Assembly (NCBI GenBank): GCA_004193555.1
Contig: RPGP01000040.1
Span: forward strand, 625,127 to 689,126
Reading direction: 5' to 3'
Origin: Desulfobacteraceae bacterium Eth-SRB1
GTDB lineage: Bacteria; Desulfobacterota; Desulfobacteria; Desulfobacterales; ETH-SRB1
DNA: 64,000 bases
The position numbers were made by a program, and so were the translations under genes. The notes under the pieces were generated by a model, which was given only the letters and a program-made list of their open reading frames with translations, made no database searches and was not told where the DNA came from. Below, piece after piece: positions 55,439 through 64,000 of this stretch (within the stretch, counting starts at the first letter, position 1; every line of letters begins with the position of its first letter).

Positions 55439-56956
55439 TCAAAACCGGTATTCAACGCCCGCTGTGTAAAGATCCCGCTTATAGTCATATACGCCTATAT
55501 TTGAGTCTGCCCTGGTCTTTGAATACTGAACCACAAGATTTGAATGCTCAATAAACTCCCATGTAAATCCTATTGATCCCGTATAGATATTATCTTCTCT
55601 TTTTGTATTAAATGTTGTGTTAATATATTTAAAATCCTGCAGATAGGCTTGTCCGCTCACCTGTAAGCTCACTTTATCAAATATTGGCTTGGAAATATTC
55701 AGCGAAAACTTGTGGGCATTATTTTCCCAGTTTATGCCGTCAGCGTTCTGATCGATAAATTCATATTTAAGATTGAAAAAAGCATTATTTTTAAACAGCC
55801 ATACCCAACTGATATATGTGCTCAGCCCGTTTGAATCCCTGTCTTCTTCCGGAGTCAACGATGGCTTAAAGTATTCATTCCGGTTATAACCGGCAAATAC
55901 TTCCAGTATATGGTTCTGATTAAGAAGCGCTCGAAGCAGCGGGCCCACGCTTAAAGAGTCCACATATCTTTTGTAGCTCTCATCTCTAACCATGGTACTG
56001 CTGTAAGTAGCGGTTAGATTCAGAGCAAACCTGCCGAAATTATAACCCGGACAAACAGAAACACTGTTTCCGATAAAATCGTGAGAATGGGTGTTTTTCT
56101 GATGAAGACTGGAAATAAAAGAGTACCGGGCATTGAAAAGCCAGGGGCCTTTCAGGATCGGCACATAATTGGCCCTGAAAGTAGTATTCATGACATAGCT
56201 TTCTTCATCGGTTACCTCTATCGCTGACTCAGTCGGTTTGAGCACCATATTGGTATCGTACTGGCCAAAAAGTCCAAAGGTAAAGCGAAAAGGCCTTTCA
56301 AGGAATATTCTCTTTTCTACCATGTCCTGATATTGCCGGGCAAAACTTCCCAGGTCCGACTGGGGATCAAAAAGCACGGCCGCCCTAAAGCGATCTCTCG
56401 CTGCTTTAAGCTTTTTTTCCTTCATGTAACAAATGGCGATCTGGAATTCTGCTGACTGGGTAAGTGCCTTGTCGAGAGACACGGCATTTTCAAAGGACTC
56501 TATTGCCTCAAGATTCTTTCCCTGTTTTTGAAAAAGCATCCCTTTTAGAAAAGCTGTTCTCGCAGGGAAAATTTCTTCTTCTTCGGCTGTCTGTATCCAT
56601 TTTCCCGCTTCTTCGATTTTTTCCAATTGCAGTGAAATATCTATCAGCTCAACCACAGCCTCTTTAATTTTGGGAGTTAGAGTAACGGCGTCCTGCAAAT
56701 GTTCTAATGCTCTGGGGTAATCCATCACCTGCTTGTAAGCAAGCCCTAAAAAGAAAGCAGCGGTGGAAGATTCCGGATCTTGCTTGCGCGCCTCGACCAG
56801 AATATCAATGGCCTCTTCATAATTTTCCTGTTTGTATTGTTCCAGACCTTGCCGGATAAGGGGCTCAACGTTCTGACAATAAACACTGCCTGGTAAAAAA
56901 ATTAAGATGACGACGATAAGGCTAACTGCAAAGAAACATCTGGAACTGGAATACAT
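55439..56956 (-). CDS. TPR protein with C-terminal outer-membrane beta-barrel
   Basis: A 505-residue protein. It has a signal peptide (cut near PGSVYCQNV, about residue 29), about five TPR motifs (30-195; EQYKQENYEEAIDILVEARKQDPESSTAAFFLGLAY), and a barrel of about 290 residues of alternating strands from FRFTFGLFGQYDTNMVL to the terminal VEYRF. The C-terminal Phe is the usual BAM signal. The layout resembles Slam/DUF560-type surface assembly proteins, though identity is unproven. The ATG at 56956 is favoured over GTG at 56962 by the AGGGGGC box. It is near the FecR giant and may export or hold it, which is inference. Confidence 0.8.
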   Translation of the reverse strand: MYSSSRCFFAVSLIVVILIFLPGSVYCQNVEPLIRQGLEQYKQENYEEAIDILVEARKQDPESSTAAFFLGLAYKQVMDYPRALEHLQDAVTLTPKIKEAVVELIDISLQLEKIEEAGKWIQTAEEEEIFPARTAFLKGMLFQKQGKNLEAIESFENAVSLDKALTQSAEFQIAICYMKEKKLKAARDRFRAAVLFDPQSDLGSFARQYQDMVEKRIFLERPFRFTFGLFGQYDTNMVLKPTESAIEVTDEESYVMNTTFRANYVPILKGPWLFNARYSFISSLHQKNTHSHDFIGNSVSVCPGYNFGRFALNLTATYSSTMVRDESYKRYVDSLSVGPLLRALLNQNHILEVFAGYNRNEYFKPSLTPEEDRDSNGLSTYISWVWLFKNNAFFNLKYEFIDQNADGINWENNAHKFSLNISKPIFDKVSLQVSGQAYLQDFKYINTTFNTKREDNIYTGSIGFTWEFIEHSNLVVQYSKTRADSNIGVYDYKRDLYTAGVEYRF

Positions 56957-56962
56957 AATCAC

Positions 56963-57312
56963 GCCCCCTAAGGCGGCAAAGCCGCAATCAGAATTCAGAG
57001 ATCAGAAGTCAGAAGTCAGAGATCAGAGATCAGCCGTAAAGATAAAAAATTATTCAGCTTTCATTCTGGATTCTGACTTCGTTCACTTTATTCGTGGGAA
57101 AAACTTTTAATTAGTATATTTGCATAGTTAATCAGGAAAATCAAGCAATATCCGAACCCACATAAGAGGCTGCCCGAGAATGAGAAATTTTTTGCAAGGT
57201 CAAGGAAGACGAAGATTTTAACCGCAGGAATACATTGAGTATTTTGAGGATTAAAATCTGAGTCTGACACAGAGATTGCGAAAAATAGCCATTCTCGAAC
57301 AGCCTCCTGGGC
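56963..57312. mobile_element. Gap with a 141-bp inverted-repeat element
   Basis: GAGGCTGCCCGAGAATG at 57166-57182 and the complement-like run ending ACAGCCTC at 57306 form imperfect terminal inverted repeats (about 28 bp, with several mismatches). Inside is a palindrome, GATTTTAA...TTAAAATC, around CAGGAATACATTGAGTATT. The core also occurs at about 32076-32112. The rest of the gap holds a tandem AGATCAGAAGTCAG tract (56998-57035) and GCGGCaaaGCCGC. No gene is seen. It looks like a non-autonomous element. Confidence 0.6.
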
Positions 57313-58014
57313 TCAACGGGGCAAACGGGCAAGAAATATATCTGTTGTAAGTTTATTACCCTCATACCGTTTCCCTGCTTCATTTAATACATAATGATGC
57401 CTTGCTGATACTGTGCCGTTATCGTAATTGAAACACAATTTATCCGTTGTAAGAACGCTGATACCAGATGTTGCCCTGACACCTCCCTTAAAGAGAATAT
57501 CACGGTGTTTCAGACGAAGAGATGCGGATGCCGCTGATATTTCCGTAATAACAGATTCTTTATCATCGCGAAGTCTTACACATATGGGTTCAATAATAAC
57601 GGATGCTACCCGTTTACTGACATTGGATGGGAGGAAATCACCTGAAAATACATTCTTAAATATTGATTTATATTTTCCGGAATCTGAAGATTCTTTTTTC
57701 AGGCCGTAGATATCAATAACTGCATTTTTAAACCTCGCTACATTGATCAGACCAAACCTGAAAAAACCCAGCTTTTTCTTTTCGATTGCAAAACTGTCCG
57801 CCTTGATCGAAATAGCGCTGTTATCCTCATGGACACTATGAAGACTAAAACCCTTGATCCGAAGGCGGTAATTCGAGTGTTTAATAGCTGCGCGGGCATT
57901 TTGATTTTTCAATGCATAAGATGCACGATGTTCGTAATACAAAAACGCAAGCCCCGCAAAGCAACTCAGAATAAAAAATATGAGAAAAATCTTATAAGGT
58001 TTCGTGTTTTTCAT
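57313..58014 (-). CDS. LptC-like membrane-anchored periplasmic protein
   Basis: A 233-residue protein with an N-terminal membrane helix (about 8-28, IFLIFFILSCFAGLAFLYYEH) and a beta-rich periplasmic region (YRLRIKGFSLHSVHEDNSAISIKADSFAIEKK ... ILFKGGVRATSGISVLTTDKLCFNYDNG). The pattern of a single anchor plus repeated short beta-strands with a late GGVRATS-like strand resembles LptC/YrbK-type LPS transport proteins. It lies upstream of the TPR/barrel gene but is separated by the repeat-rich gap. LptC function is plausible but not proven, and no lptA or lptB is nearby. Confidence 0.6.
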   Translation of the reverse strand: MKNTKPYKIFLIFFILSCFAGLAFLYYEHRASYALKNQNARAAIKHSNYRLRIKGFSLHSVHEDNSAISIKADSFAIEKKKLGFFRFGLINVARFKNAVIDIYGLKKESSDSGKYKSIFKNVFSGDFLPSNVSKRVASVIIEPICVRLRDDKESVITEISAASASLRLKHRDILFKGGVRATSGISVLTTDKLCFNYDNGTVSARHHYVLNEAGKRYEGNKLTTDIFLARLPR

Positions 58015-58287
58015 GTATAATTATGTTATAATTTGCTCAAGTAAAAATCAATCGGTATATGGTGCATTCGTAAAAAAGCGAATTCACCAGGTGTTAGGTG
58101 TTAGGTGTTAGGTTGATAGGCTGAAGACTGTTAGGGAAAAGCGCATTTTAAAGCCATGTTTGACGCAAGAATCAGACCCGCCCGCCTCGCCTGAGAGAAA
58201 GCTCGAACTGTGTTGACTGTTTTTTTGGGCGAGAGCGATGGCGGGCAGGTATTTCCACCAAAATACGGTTATCGTACTCTTTTTCTC

Positions 58288-58348
58288 GTTCCCATGCTCC
58301 AGCGTGGGAATGCATACCATATGGGTTCCCACGCTGGAGCATGGGAAC
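58288..58348. repeat. Perfect 23-bp inverted repeat
   Basis: The arm 58288-58310 (GTTCCCATGCTCCAGCGTGG and GAA) is the exact complement of 58326-58348, with a 15-base loop. The right arm recurs with a decayed left arm at 38914-38982. It is a dispersed palindrome with no coding content. Confidence 0.85.
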
Positions 58349-58508
58349 CAGGCAGTCTGCCAAAGGCCTCTGACAGACTCGAAATAACAGCTTTGGTTAG
58401 TTTTCGTTCAGGCACTAAATAGGCTGAAGGCTGTTAGAAAAAAGCGAATTCACCGGGTGTTAAGTGTTAGGTTAAAGTAATTATCTGTTTTATCAGTCTC
58501 TTAACACT

Positions 58509-58768
58509 GTAACTTCTCAAAAACTTGGGGTATTTGTTACCCTCCGTTGTTCCAGCAACATGGTTGCCGTATTATCACGCCGACATGGTCGGCTCGCTCC
58601 ATATTATTTGGAGCAAGGCAACCGCGATGCCGTATTTTGGAGCAAGGCAACAGTGTTGCCGTCTTTGGAGCAAGGCAACCATGTTGCTGTCTTTGGAGCA
58701 AGGCAACCATGTTGCCGTAAAGGGTTTGGGTGACAAAACACAACATCTACCCAGACTTTTTGAGTTAC
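58509..58768. mobile_element. Second MITE-like element with internal REP array
   Basis: The left end GTAACTTCTCAAAAACTTGG (58509-58528) is identical to the copy at 46622. The right end TACCCAGACTTTTTGAGTTAC (58748-58768, written in two parts TACCCAGAC and TTTTTGAGTTAC) lacks three bases of the first copy. Both copies share the phrases CCTCCGTTGTTCC on the left and AAAGGGTTTGGGTGACAAAA on the right. Inside are a partial head (58553-58570), a tail (58574-58604) and four tandem heads (58607-58718). TTAACACT on the left and TTAACACTT on the right flank it, consistent with a target duplication. Confidence 0.75.
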
Positions 58769-58830
58769 TTAACACTTAACACGTTTCGTAAAATTTTTAC
58801 GAACGCATCAAATTTAAGGAGGTATTTTTA

Positions 58831-59718
58831 ATGAAACACATGAAGGCAGTCGGCATTTATCTTATTATCCTGGCGTTTATCACTACTGCAATTGCAATTA
58901 GCGGAGGAGCTGTATTTGCTAAAGAAAACAGCAGTAAAAAAATCCTCGCCAAAGTGGGAAAAATTAAAATCACAGAGGCTGATCTTAATGCAAGACTTAA
59001 CCTCTTGCCCACTGAATATCAAAAACGCTTCAAAGATGAAAATCAGAAAAAGGCATTTCTTGAAAGACTTGTTCAGATTTATCTGTTTGCCATGGAGGCC
59101 CGGGCTGAGAAAATTGATAAAGCCTTGAAAGTCCGGATTGAAGATGCGATCAACAGTATCCTTGCGCAGGAATACATGAAGCGTAAATTTGCGGATTCAA
59201 CTACTATATCTGAAAAAGAAATCAAAGAGTATTTTGATGGGCATAAGGCTGAATTTGCGCGACCTCCGATGGTAAAAGCCCGTCATATCCTGATAAAGGC
59301 GGGCCCAAAAGCCAAACCACGGGAGATTTCCGCAGCCCTGGCAAAGGCAGAAAATATTAAAAAAGAGCTCGATAAGGGCGCTGATTTCGCCAAACTTGCC
59401 GCTCAGTACTCTGATGATCCCGGCACCAAAAATAAAGGAGGAGACCTGGGATTTTTCCCAAGACAGCGCATGGTTCCTCCCTTTTCAAGGGCAGCCTTTG
59501 CATTAAAAAAGGGGGAAATCAGCAACCCTGTAAAAACTCCATTTGGATTTCACATTATCAAGGTAGATGACAAAAAGGCTGAAGTGAAATTGACTTATGA
59601 AGAGGCAAAGCCGCGCATCCGTTCCATGTTGATTAACATGAAGCGAAAAGCAGCAATGGATAAAGAAATAAAGAGGCTTGAAAAGAAGTATAAAGTAAAA
59701 ATTTATACACAAAAATAA
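58831..59718 (+). CDS. Periplasmic parvulin-type peptidyl-prolyl isomerase
   Basis: A 295-residue PpiC/SurA-like chaperone. It has a signal peptide (cut near GGAVFAKEN, about residue 31), a SurA-N-like helical region (about 38-140) and a parvulin domain (about 144-248) with VKARHILIKAG, the QYSDDPGTKNKGGDLGFF loop, FSRAAFALKKGEIS and TPFGFHIIKV. It catalyses prolyl isomerisation and assists folding of exported proteins, apt next to a cluster of giant surface proteins. The start has AAGGAGG. A palindrome (58785-58803) lies in the leader. Confidence 0.93.
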   Translation: MKHMKAVGIYLIILAFITTAIAISGGAVFAKENSSKKILAKVGKIKITEADLNARLNLLPTEYQKRFKDENQKKAFLERLVQIYLFAMEARAEKIDKALKVRIEDAINSILAQEYMKRKFADSTTISEKEIKEYFDGHKAEFARPPMVKARHILIKAGPKAKPREISAALAKAENIKKELDKGADFAKLAAQYSDDPGTKNKGGDLGFFPRQRMVPPFSRAAFALKKGEISNPVKTPFGFHIIKVDDKKAEVKLTYEEAKPRIRSMLINMKRKAAMDKEIKRLEKKYKVKIYTQK

Positions 59719-59728
59719 CTCTTCAAAA

Positions 59729-59748
59729 TTTTGGAGCAAGGCAATTAT
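59729..59748. repeat. Truncated REP-like head
   Basis: TTTTGGAGCAAGGCAA only, ending at ATTATA. It is the most distal member of the family in the window. Confidence 0.6.
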
Positions 59749-59753
59749 AAAAA

Positions 59754-59784
59754 AAGGGATGCTGCTCTGCAACATCCCTTTATA
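59754..59784 (-). terminator. Rho-independent terminator for the Uma2 gene
   Basis: On the minus strand AAAGGGATGTTGC pairs with GCAGCATCCCTTT around AGA (one wobble pair) and is followed by TTTTTTTATA. It lies 28 bases past the stop of the Uma2-family gene. Read on the plus strand it may also stop PPIase transcripts, with a weaker T tract. Confidence 0.8.
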
Positions 59785-59811
59785 TACTTCTATTTTTTCA
59801 ATTAATAATCT

Positions 59812-60378
59812 TCAAACCATAGAGTCCTCAAAAACCTTCTGTAGCGGAATTTTTACCTCATCCATGACAATTAACTGCAAGGTCTCATCAGGCCCAAGAA
59901 TTTGAGCGTTCCCAAAAGAACCATCTTGCTGCAATATGTATCGTTCTACATATTGATCCAATGGATATACAAGGATATATTCTTTTACACCATATTTTTC
60001 ATAGAGAGCCTTTTTCTCCCGCCTGTCCTTAAGCGCTGTAGATGGAGAAAGCACTTCAATAACCAAATCAGGCGCTCCCTGGATATTTGCCTCAGTGATT
60101 TTCTTCCGGTCACATACAATCAGGAGATCCGGCTGCACAACGTCATGTTCTGAAAGCACCACATCAAGAGGCGCAATCCCCACAAAACATTCTGTTTTTC
60201 TTTGAGGGTGTGTAGATATAATATTGTACATGTTGCCCAATATTTTCTGATGTTTGATAGATGGAGCCGGCGACATGTTGTATGCCTCGCCGTCAATCAA
60301 CTCCCAATGTTCATCATCCGGCCATGTAGCATAGTCGGAATAGGTAAATTTTTTTTCTTTTTCTTTAATTAGTGGCAT
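59812..60378 (-). CDS. Uma2-family (DUF820) PD-(D/E)XK nuclease-like protein
   Basis: A 188-residue protein (199 from an upstream start at 60411). Conserved pieces are WELIDGEAYNMSPAPSIKHQKI, VVQPDLLIVCD, GAPDLVIEVLSPSTALKDRREKKALYEKYGVKEYILVYP, the DUF820 core with the D...E-V/I-x-S and Lys of a PD-(D/E)XK fold. Function is unknown. The family is abundant in cyanobacteria and environmental genomes with mobile elements. The start is uncertain: ATGs at 60387 and 60378 are both possible and no clear ribosome site is seen. Confidence 0.85.
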   Translation of the reverse strand: MPLIKEKEKKFTYSDYATWPDDEHWELIDGEAYNMSPAPSIKHQKILGNMYNIISTHPQRKTECFVGIAPLDVVLSEHDVVQPDLLIVCDRKKITEANIQGAPDLVIEVLSPSTALKDRREKKALYEKYGVKEYILVYPLDQYVERYILQQDGSFGNAQILGPDETLQLIVMDEVKIPLQKVFEDSMV

Positions 60379-60471
60379 GATTACCATAAAAGCTTGAAGG
60401 TGAAAGCTCAAAGCTCAAAGCTGAAGGCTGAAGACCGCAAACTAACAGCCTTCAGCCTAAATGCCTACAGT

Positions 60472-63400
60472 CTATCTACCTGAGCAACGTCTAATCGCTA
60501 AATATCCGCCTGCAAAAAGACCAAACATCAAAAACATAATCAGTATCTTCTGCGCAGGCGTCGTATGAAGGGCTACATAACTCGCACCAACTGCCGGCAT
60601 CAACCCGACACGAACCACCGCGCGAAGAGCATCATGGTCTGCAATGAAGCCCGCTATCGGAGGCGAATATTTGTAATAAGTATCCACAAATGCATGACCC
60701 AACCTGCTCGGAAGCAGATACACATCCCTGAAATCACGCAGGATCTCGACATGGCTTTCAAAAAGCGATCCATAAGCTGCCGTGGCTATAAAGCAGTTAT
60801 CATCATCACCACCGCCACCGCCACTGCTGCCGCCTATTCCGAAGACGGAAAGGCTGCTCACATAGAAGGTGACCGAACCGATTGAACCGTTGCCAATGTA
60901 GTCGGTACTGATGATATCGCTGGCTGGTACGGCTGTTCCGCTACCAGCCTCCAGTTCAGCCAGACTGTCGGCATGATAGATAACAAAAACACCGTCCTCC
61001 AGGTCACCCGGACTGACAACACTCAAATCAATAGGAAGTGTGATTTCAACGCGGTTGATTTCATCACTCGTAAGCTCGGTCCCGGTAGCGCTGTCAGCGG
61101 CTGTGACTTCGTATACATAGGTAAGTGATGCCTTAGTAGATGTTGATGTTGTGTCATCTTTTGGGATCTGTTTTATGACAATTGTGGCATCCTTTGTCAG
61201 TCCGCCTACAGGAACTTCAACCTCGGTAGTCTGCGAGTTGGCCGTTACCTTTCCATCTCCGGAACTGACAGCCGCTACATCAACCTGTGCGGTTGCGGTT
61301 GCGGTATCCCCCGCCACGTAGCTGAAAACACGTGATGCGTAATACCCGGTTGTCGGATCTTTATCTTCGCTGGTATCGGCTTTAATCACAACGGTAAAAT
61401 CTTCCACCATGTCGTAGACTACCGATACCGTACCACCGGCAAATGAAAGTGCTCCGAGTGTTCCATCGCCTTCGATCAATGATACAGACGCTTCGCCGAC
61501 CGCGGCAAACGCGGGGCTGGCCGTAATATCCAACCGGACAGTAGCGCCGACAACAACGGCCTCTACCGTCTCAATTGTCGTTTTCGCCTGCAGGCCGTAT
61601 GCACCCGTAAAGTTCACAGCAGTATCGACTGCCTGGTCTGCCTGAGATACTGTCACAAAGTTAGTAAGGCTGGCAACAACCGTCCATCCACTTTCTGCGG
61701 CTCCATTCGGCAGGTTGATAGTATAAGTGCCGTCTCCGGCCGTTGTAGCCTGGTATTTCGTTGTAACATCCGAGGGCTGGTAGGCTGTTACAGTAGCGCC
61801 GCCCTTGACCGCACCTAAGGTGTCTTCAACGGTACCGGTAATGGTATCGCCGATAGCTTCCAGCGTGACTGTCACTTCCTTAGACGCGGAGGAAACCTCC
61901 TGTCTCACCTTGTTGGTTGCGGTTACCGTATAGGAATACGTCCCACCGGCATCCGGCAGGGTAAAGACTGCCTCCCCGTCCACGTCGGTAATCTCAGCAG
62001 CTATCGGAGTTGAAGTATTCGGATCAATGTAATCCACGCTTACGTTCGCGCCGGCAATGGCGGTCTCATCCGAATCGCTCACTGTTACCGTAAAGGTATC
62101 TACTGGAATGATGTTGAATGGTCCGAAAACCCTCTTGTTTAACCCGTTGTCCTCGGTCAAAGCAGCATCGCTTTCCACAGTAACCCGGACATAGAACTTC
62201 TTGACGGCATCCACATCTGCCGGAGTAAAGATTTCAATCGCGGTACCTGAAGCACTCCATGTACCGTAGTCCGCAGGCGCATCAACTTCAGATGTCGCTG
62301 TTTCCGAATCCAGGATTTCCCATGTATAATCACCATCGGCCCCGGACAACGTCAAGGTCTGCGGATTAGCGCTGCCGTCCAGTTTAGTCTCGGTAAATGC
62401 CTTGCTGTCCGGTGTTAACTTAATCGGTACATTTACCTCAAAGGAATCCGTAAATCCCGCATTATCGGTCACTGTAATCGTGTACACACCGGCAAATGCC
62501 CCTGTAGATGGTGCAACAAAAGCGTAGGATGCGCCGGTACCACCAGTTACAGCAACAGGACCGGTCACAGACCAGGTATAAAGTGTGTCGTCACCGCCTT
62601 CCACGGTATAGGTAGTCGAGGTTGCACCTGATTCAATAGTCGGGGTTTCTGTTGGTTTGTTCGTAATTTCCACCGTAGCATAGACGGTAACAGTCGCCGT
62701 ACCCTCAATATCGTATCCATCCGTCGCTGTAATGGTGGCTGTCTGTGTAGCAGTCACAGCCGCCGCTGTAAATACACCTGTCTCCGCATCAATAGCGCCG
62801 GCATCGGCGTTATCGCAAGTCCAGGTATAACCGCCAGCCTTACCACCCGTTGCGGCAAAGGTCTGGGTGCCTGAGGCCTCCAAGCTCTTCGTAGCCGGGG
62901 TGACGCTAATCGGATCGACAATCTCAATCTGAGGACTTACTGCATAGAAACCGTTCTCTGTACCAAAAACGCCGTATGTCGCGTCTCTTACCTGAATATT
63001 ACAAGTCCCGACCGCAACCGGAGTTACACCGCCGCCGTCAGCGTCGACAGTAGCCACAGCAGTATCGTTGCTCTGGAACTTATATGTGCCAGTGCCACCG
63101 GTTACGGTAACACCTTTAGTCGTATCACCAATAGCGATACCTGCCTCAGATGTCGGCCAGGTAACGGCAAGAGGATTGTAGATATAAATATCAATTGTAT
63201 CGGTCAAATTGTCAGGATCATTTAAGTCAGTGAGCGTCAGCGTATCCTTCTTAAAGGTTTCGCCTTCGCCAAGACTAATGCTTGCCGGGGCTGTATAATT
63301 AACAGTATCGGCGGTTGTGCTGTCGATTGCACCCACACTTGCCAGGTTCCAACGATAATTTCCGTCGGTGCCACCCACGCCACTGAAGGCTGCCGTAGTC

Positions 63401-64000
63401 GGTGTCGAACCGCTGGTCACAAGATGAACACCGGTTCCGTCAACAAAAAGAGCTGCGGGCGAATCCACATTAATTGAAAAGTTGACCAGAGTGAACAAAA
63501 TGTCACCAGAGTTTGTCAACCCTGTAGATTCCGCATGGACGTTAGTATACTGTGGTGGATCAGTGACATCTCCCGTTTTGGTTGTAATCGTTGCCGTGGC
63601 CACACCTTGAGCATTAGTAGTAGGCGAGGCATCATCAATGACTACATAAGTATTGCTGCTTATAATCAGGTTGATAGTAGTGCCCGCATTAGCCACCTGA
63701 TTGTCAAACTCGTCATAAAGCGTTGCAGTCAAAGTTGCACTGCCTTTTTGATCACTTGCCAGAGTCGTCTTAGTAGCGATAAGTCCTACTTTAGAAACAT
63801 TTGCAGCATTAACCGTGATCGCTGACTGAGTACCGGTGATCGTGCCTGTTGTAGCATCCGTAGCGGTTACGGTCTGTTCACCGGCGGTCTTGAGGGTCAC
63901 GCCACTTGCAAAGGTTTTTGTGCCTGAATCGCCGCCAACAAAGGGATAATTACCAGGCAACGTAGCATTGGTATCACCGGATGTGAAGGCAACTGTCCCG
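60472..64000 (-). CDS. Giant Ig-like surface protein with CFI-box C-terminus (5' end outside window)
   Basis: It is open from the window edge for 1176 codons, so the N-terminus and signal peptide are not seen. Visible modules are Big-1/Big-2-like Ig repeats ([46 protein letters not shown]), carboxypeptidase-regulatory-like domains ([45 protein letters not shown]) and a ZU5-like or similar stretch. The end is [42 protein letters not shown], a membrane helix and basic RRCSGR. That C-terminus matches the CFI-box end of the 33819-37466 protein. It is probably a surface adhesin or stalk anchored or sorted by this box. Confidence 0.85.
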   Translation of the reverse strand, partial: GTVAFTSGDTNATLPGNYPFVGGDSGTKTFASGVTLKTAGEQTVTATDATTGTITGTQSAITVNAANVSKVGLIATKTTLASDQKGSATLTATLYDEFDNQVANAGTTINLIISSNTYVVIDDASPTTNAQGVATATITTKTGDVTDPPQYTNVHAESTGLTNSGDILFTLVNFSINVDSPAALFVDGTGVHLVTSGSTPTTAAFSGVGGTDGNYRWNLASVGAIDSTTADTVNYTAPASISLGEGETFKKDTLTLTDLNDPDNLTDTIDIYIYNPLAVTWPTSEAGIAIGDTTKGVTVTGGTGTYKFQSNDTAVATVDADGGGVTPVAVGTCNIQVRDATYGVFGTENGFYAVSPQIEIVDPISVTPATKSLEASGTQTFAATGGKAGGYTWTCDNADAGAIDAETGVFTAAAVTATQTATITATDGYDIEGTATVTVYATVEITNKPTETPTIESGATSTTYTVEGGDDTLYTWSVTGPVAVTGGTGASYAFVAPSTGAFAGVYTITVTDNAGFTDSFEVNVPIKLTPDSKAFTETKLDGSANPQTLTLSGADGDYTWEILDSETATSEVDAPADYGTWSASGTAIEIFTPADVDAVKKFYVRVTVESDAALTEDNGLNKRVFGPFNIIPVDTFTVTVSDSDETAIAGANVSVDYIDPNTSTPIAAEITDVDGEAVFTLPDAGGTYSYTVTATNKVRQEVSSASKEVTVTLEAIGDTITGTVEDTLGAVKGGATVTAYQPSDVTTKYQATTAGDGTYTINLPNGAAESGWTVVASLTNFVTVSQADQAVDTAVNFTGAYGLQAKTTIETVEAVVVGATVRLDITASPAFAAVGEASVSLIEGDGTLGALSFAGGTVSVVYDMVEDFTVVIKADTSEDKDPTTGYYASRVFSYVAGDTATATAQVDVAAVSSGDGKVTANSQTTEVEVPVGGLTKDATIVIKQIPKDDTTSTSTKASLTYVYEVTAADSATGTELTSDEINRVEITLPIDLSVVSPGDLEDGVFVIYHADSLAELEAGSGTAVPASDIISTDYIGNGSIGSVTFYVSSLSVFGIGGSSGGGGGDDDNCFIATAAYGSLFESHVEILRDFRDVYLLPSRLGHAFVDTYYKYSPPIAGFIADHDALRAVVRVGLMPAVGASYVALHTTPAQKILIMFLMFGLFAGGYLAIRRCSGR

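Larger units (their letters stand above)
58015..58830. other. Long repeat-filled gap before the PPIase gene
   Basis: No gene is supported. In order: TGCATTCGTAAAAAAGCGAATTCA (58063-58088) written as two arms TGCATTCG / CGAATTCA; a GGTGTTAGGTGTTAGGTGTTAGG tract given here by its GGTGTTA unit; GGCTGAAGACTGTTAGG; a perfect 23-bp palindrome (58288-58348); GTGTTAAGTGTTAG phrases; the second MITE-like element with its REP heads (58509-58768); and the palindrome TTCGTAAAATTTTTACGAA (58785-58803) in the PPIase leader. Confidence 0.7.

Noticed and set aside
58607-58718. Four regularly spaced heads taken as a CRISPR array
   Set aside because: They are contiguous repeats of 27-28 bp with no spacers, belonging to the REP family.
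58525-58779. Small frames encoding phrases such as HADMVGSLHIIW at several loci
   Set aside because: They are translations of the REP-like repeat in gaps. The same peptide appears in unrelated gaps and has no consistent start.

Overview
The window is 64 kb of a moderately AT-rich, Gram-negative bacterial chromosome. It carries LPS genes (lpxC, an LptC-like gene), an Mla/MCE lipid transport operon, a type IV pilus secretin operon, FecR/TPR outer-membrane proteins and many sigma-54 two-component systems. With CooC, DUF362 ferredoxin, AcuC/AcuB-like proteins and the lpxC-DUF4390-ntrY-ntrX gene order, this points to an anaerobic Desulfobacterota (Desulfobacterales-like) genome. That assignment is inference from gene content. 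No rRNA, tRNA or CRISPR array was recognised.

Layout. 1-9.7 kb: housekeeping and metabolism (PHP phosphoesterase, DksA-like, DUF362 ferredoxin, PEP synthase, CooC, AcuC-like deacetylase, AcuB-like CBS protein, YifB/ComM). 10-15.6 kb: lpxC, a DUF4390 protein, an NtrY-like kinase and an NtrX-like regulator whose GAFTGA loop reads GAFTKA. 15.6-22.9 kb, minus strand: a duplicated zinc-ribbon protein and an mlaEFD operon running straight into a histidine kinase and sigma-54 regulator. 23-31.6 kb, plus strand: a small HTH protein, pilMNOPQ and an Ig-like lipoprotein, preceded by twin 18-bp palindromes. 32-58 kb, minus strand: about 26 kb of co-oriented exported proteins (peptidase MA, cohesin, CFI-box protein, dockerin protein, small single-domain protein, 2421-aa MAM/FnIII giant, 2495-aa FecR giant, TPR/beta-barrel protein, LptC-like). 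58.8-64 kb: a parvulin PPIase, a Uma2 protein and a second CFI-box giant running off the end.

The accessory 31.7-59.7 kb region is the most unusual part. Its intergenic gaps are filled with one REP-like repeat family that surrounds a REP-associated (Y1) transposase gene at 54.7-55.2 kb. Each unit has two hairpins enclosed by complementary ends, and both the outer stem and the second hairpin show compensatory base changes. Two copies of a 245-260 bp element with inverted ends carry these repeats inside them. Among the proteins, a GDEV / FDPDGVLCG / DEGA domain recurs five times in four neighbouring genes. One of these proteins ends in a dockerin-like module, and a free cohesin-like protein is encoded two genes away. 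This suggests a non-cellulosomal extracellular assembly, possibly connected to the CFI-box proteins, the FecR/TPR pair and the metallopeptidase. That functional link is inference.
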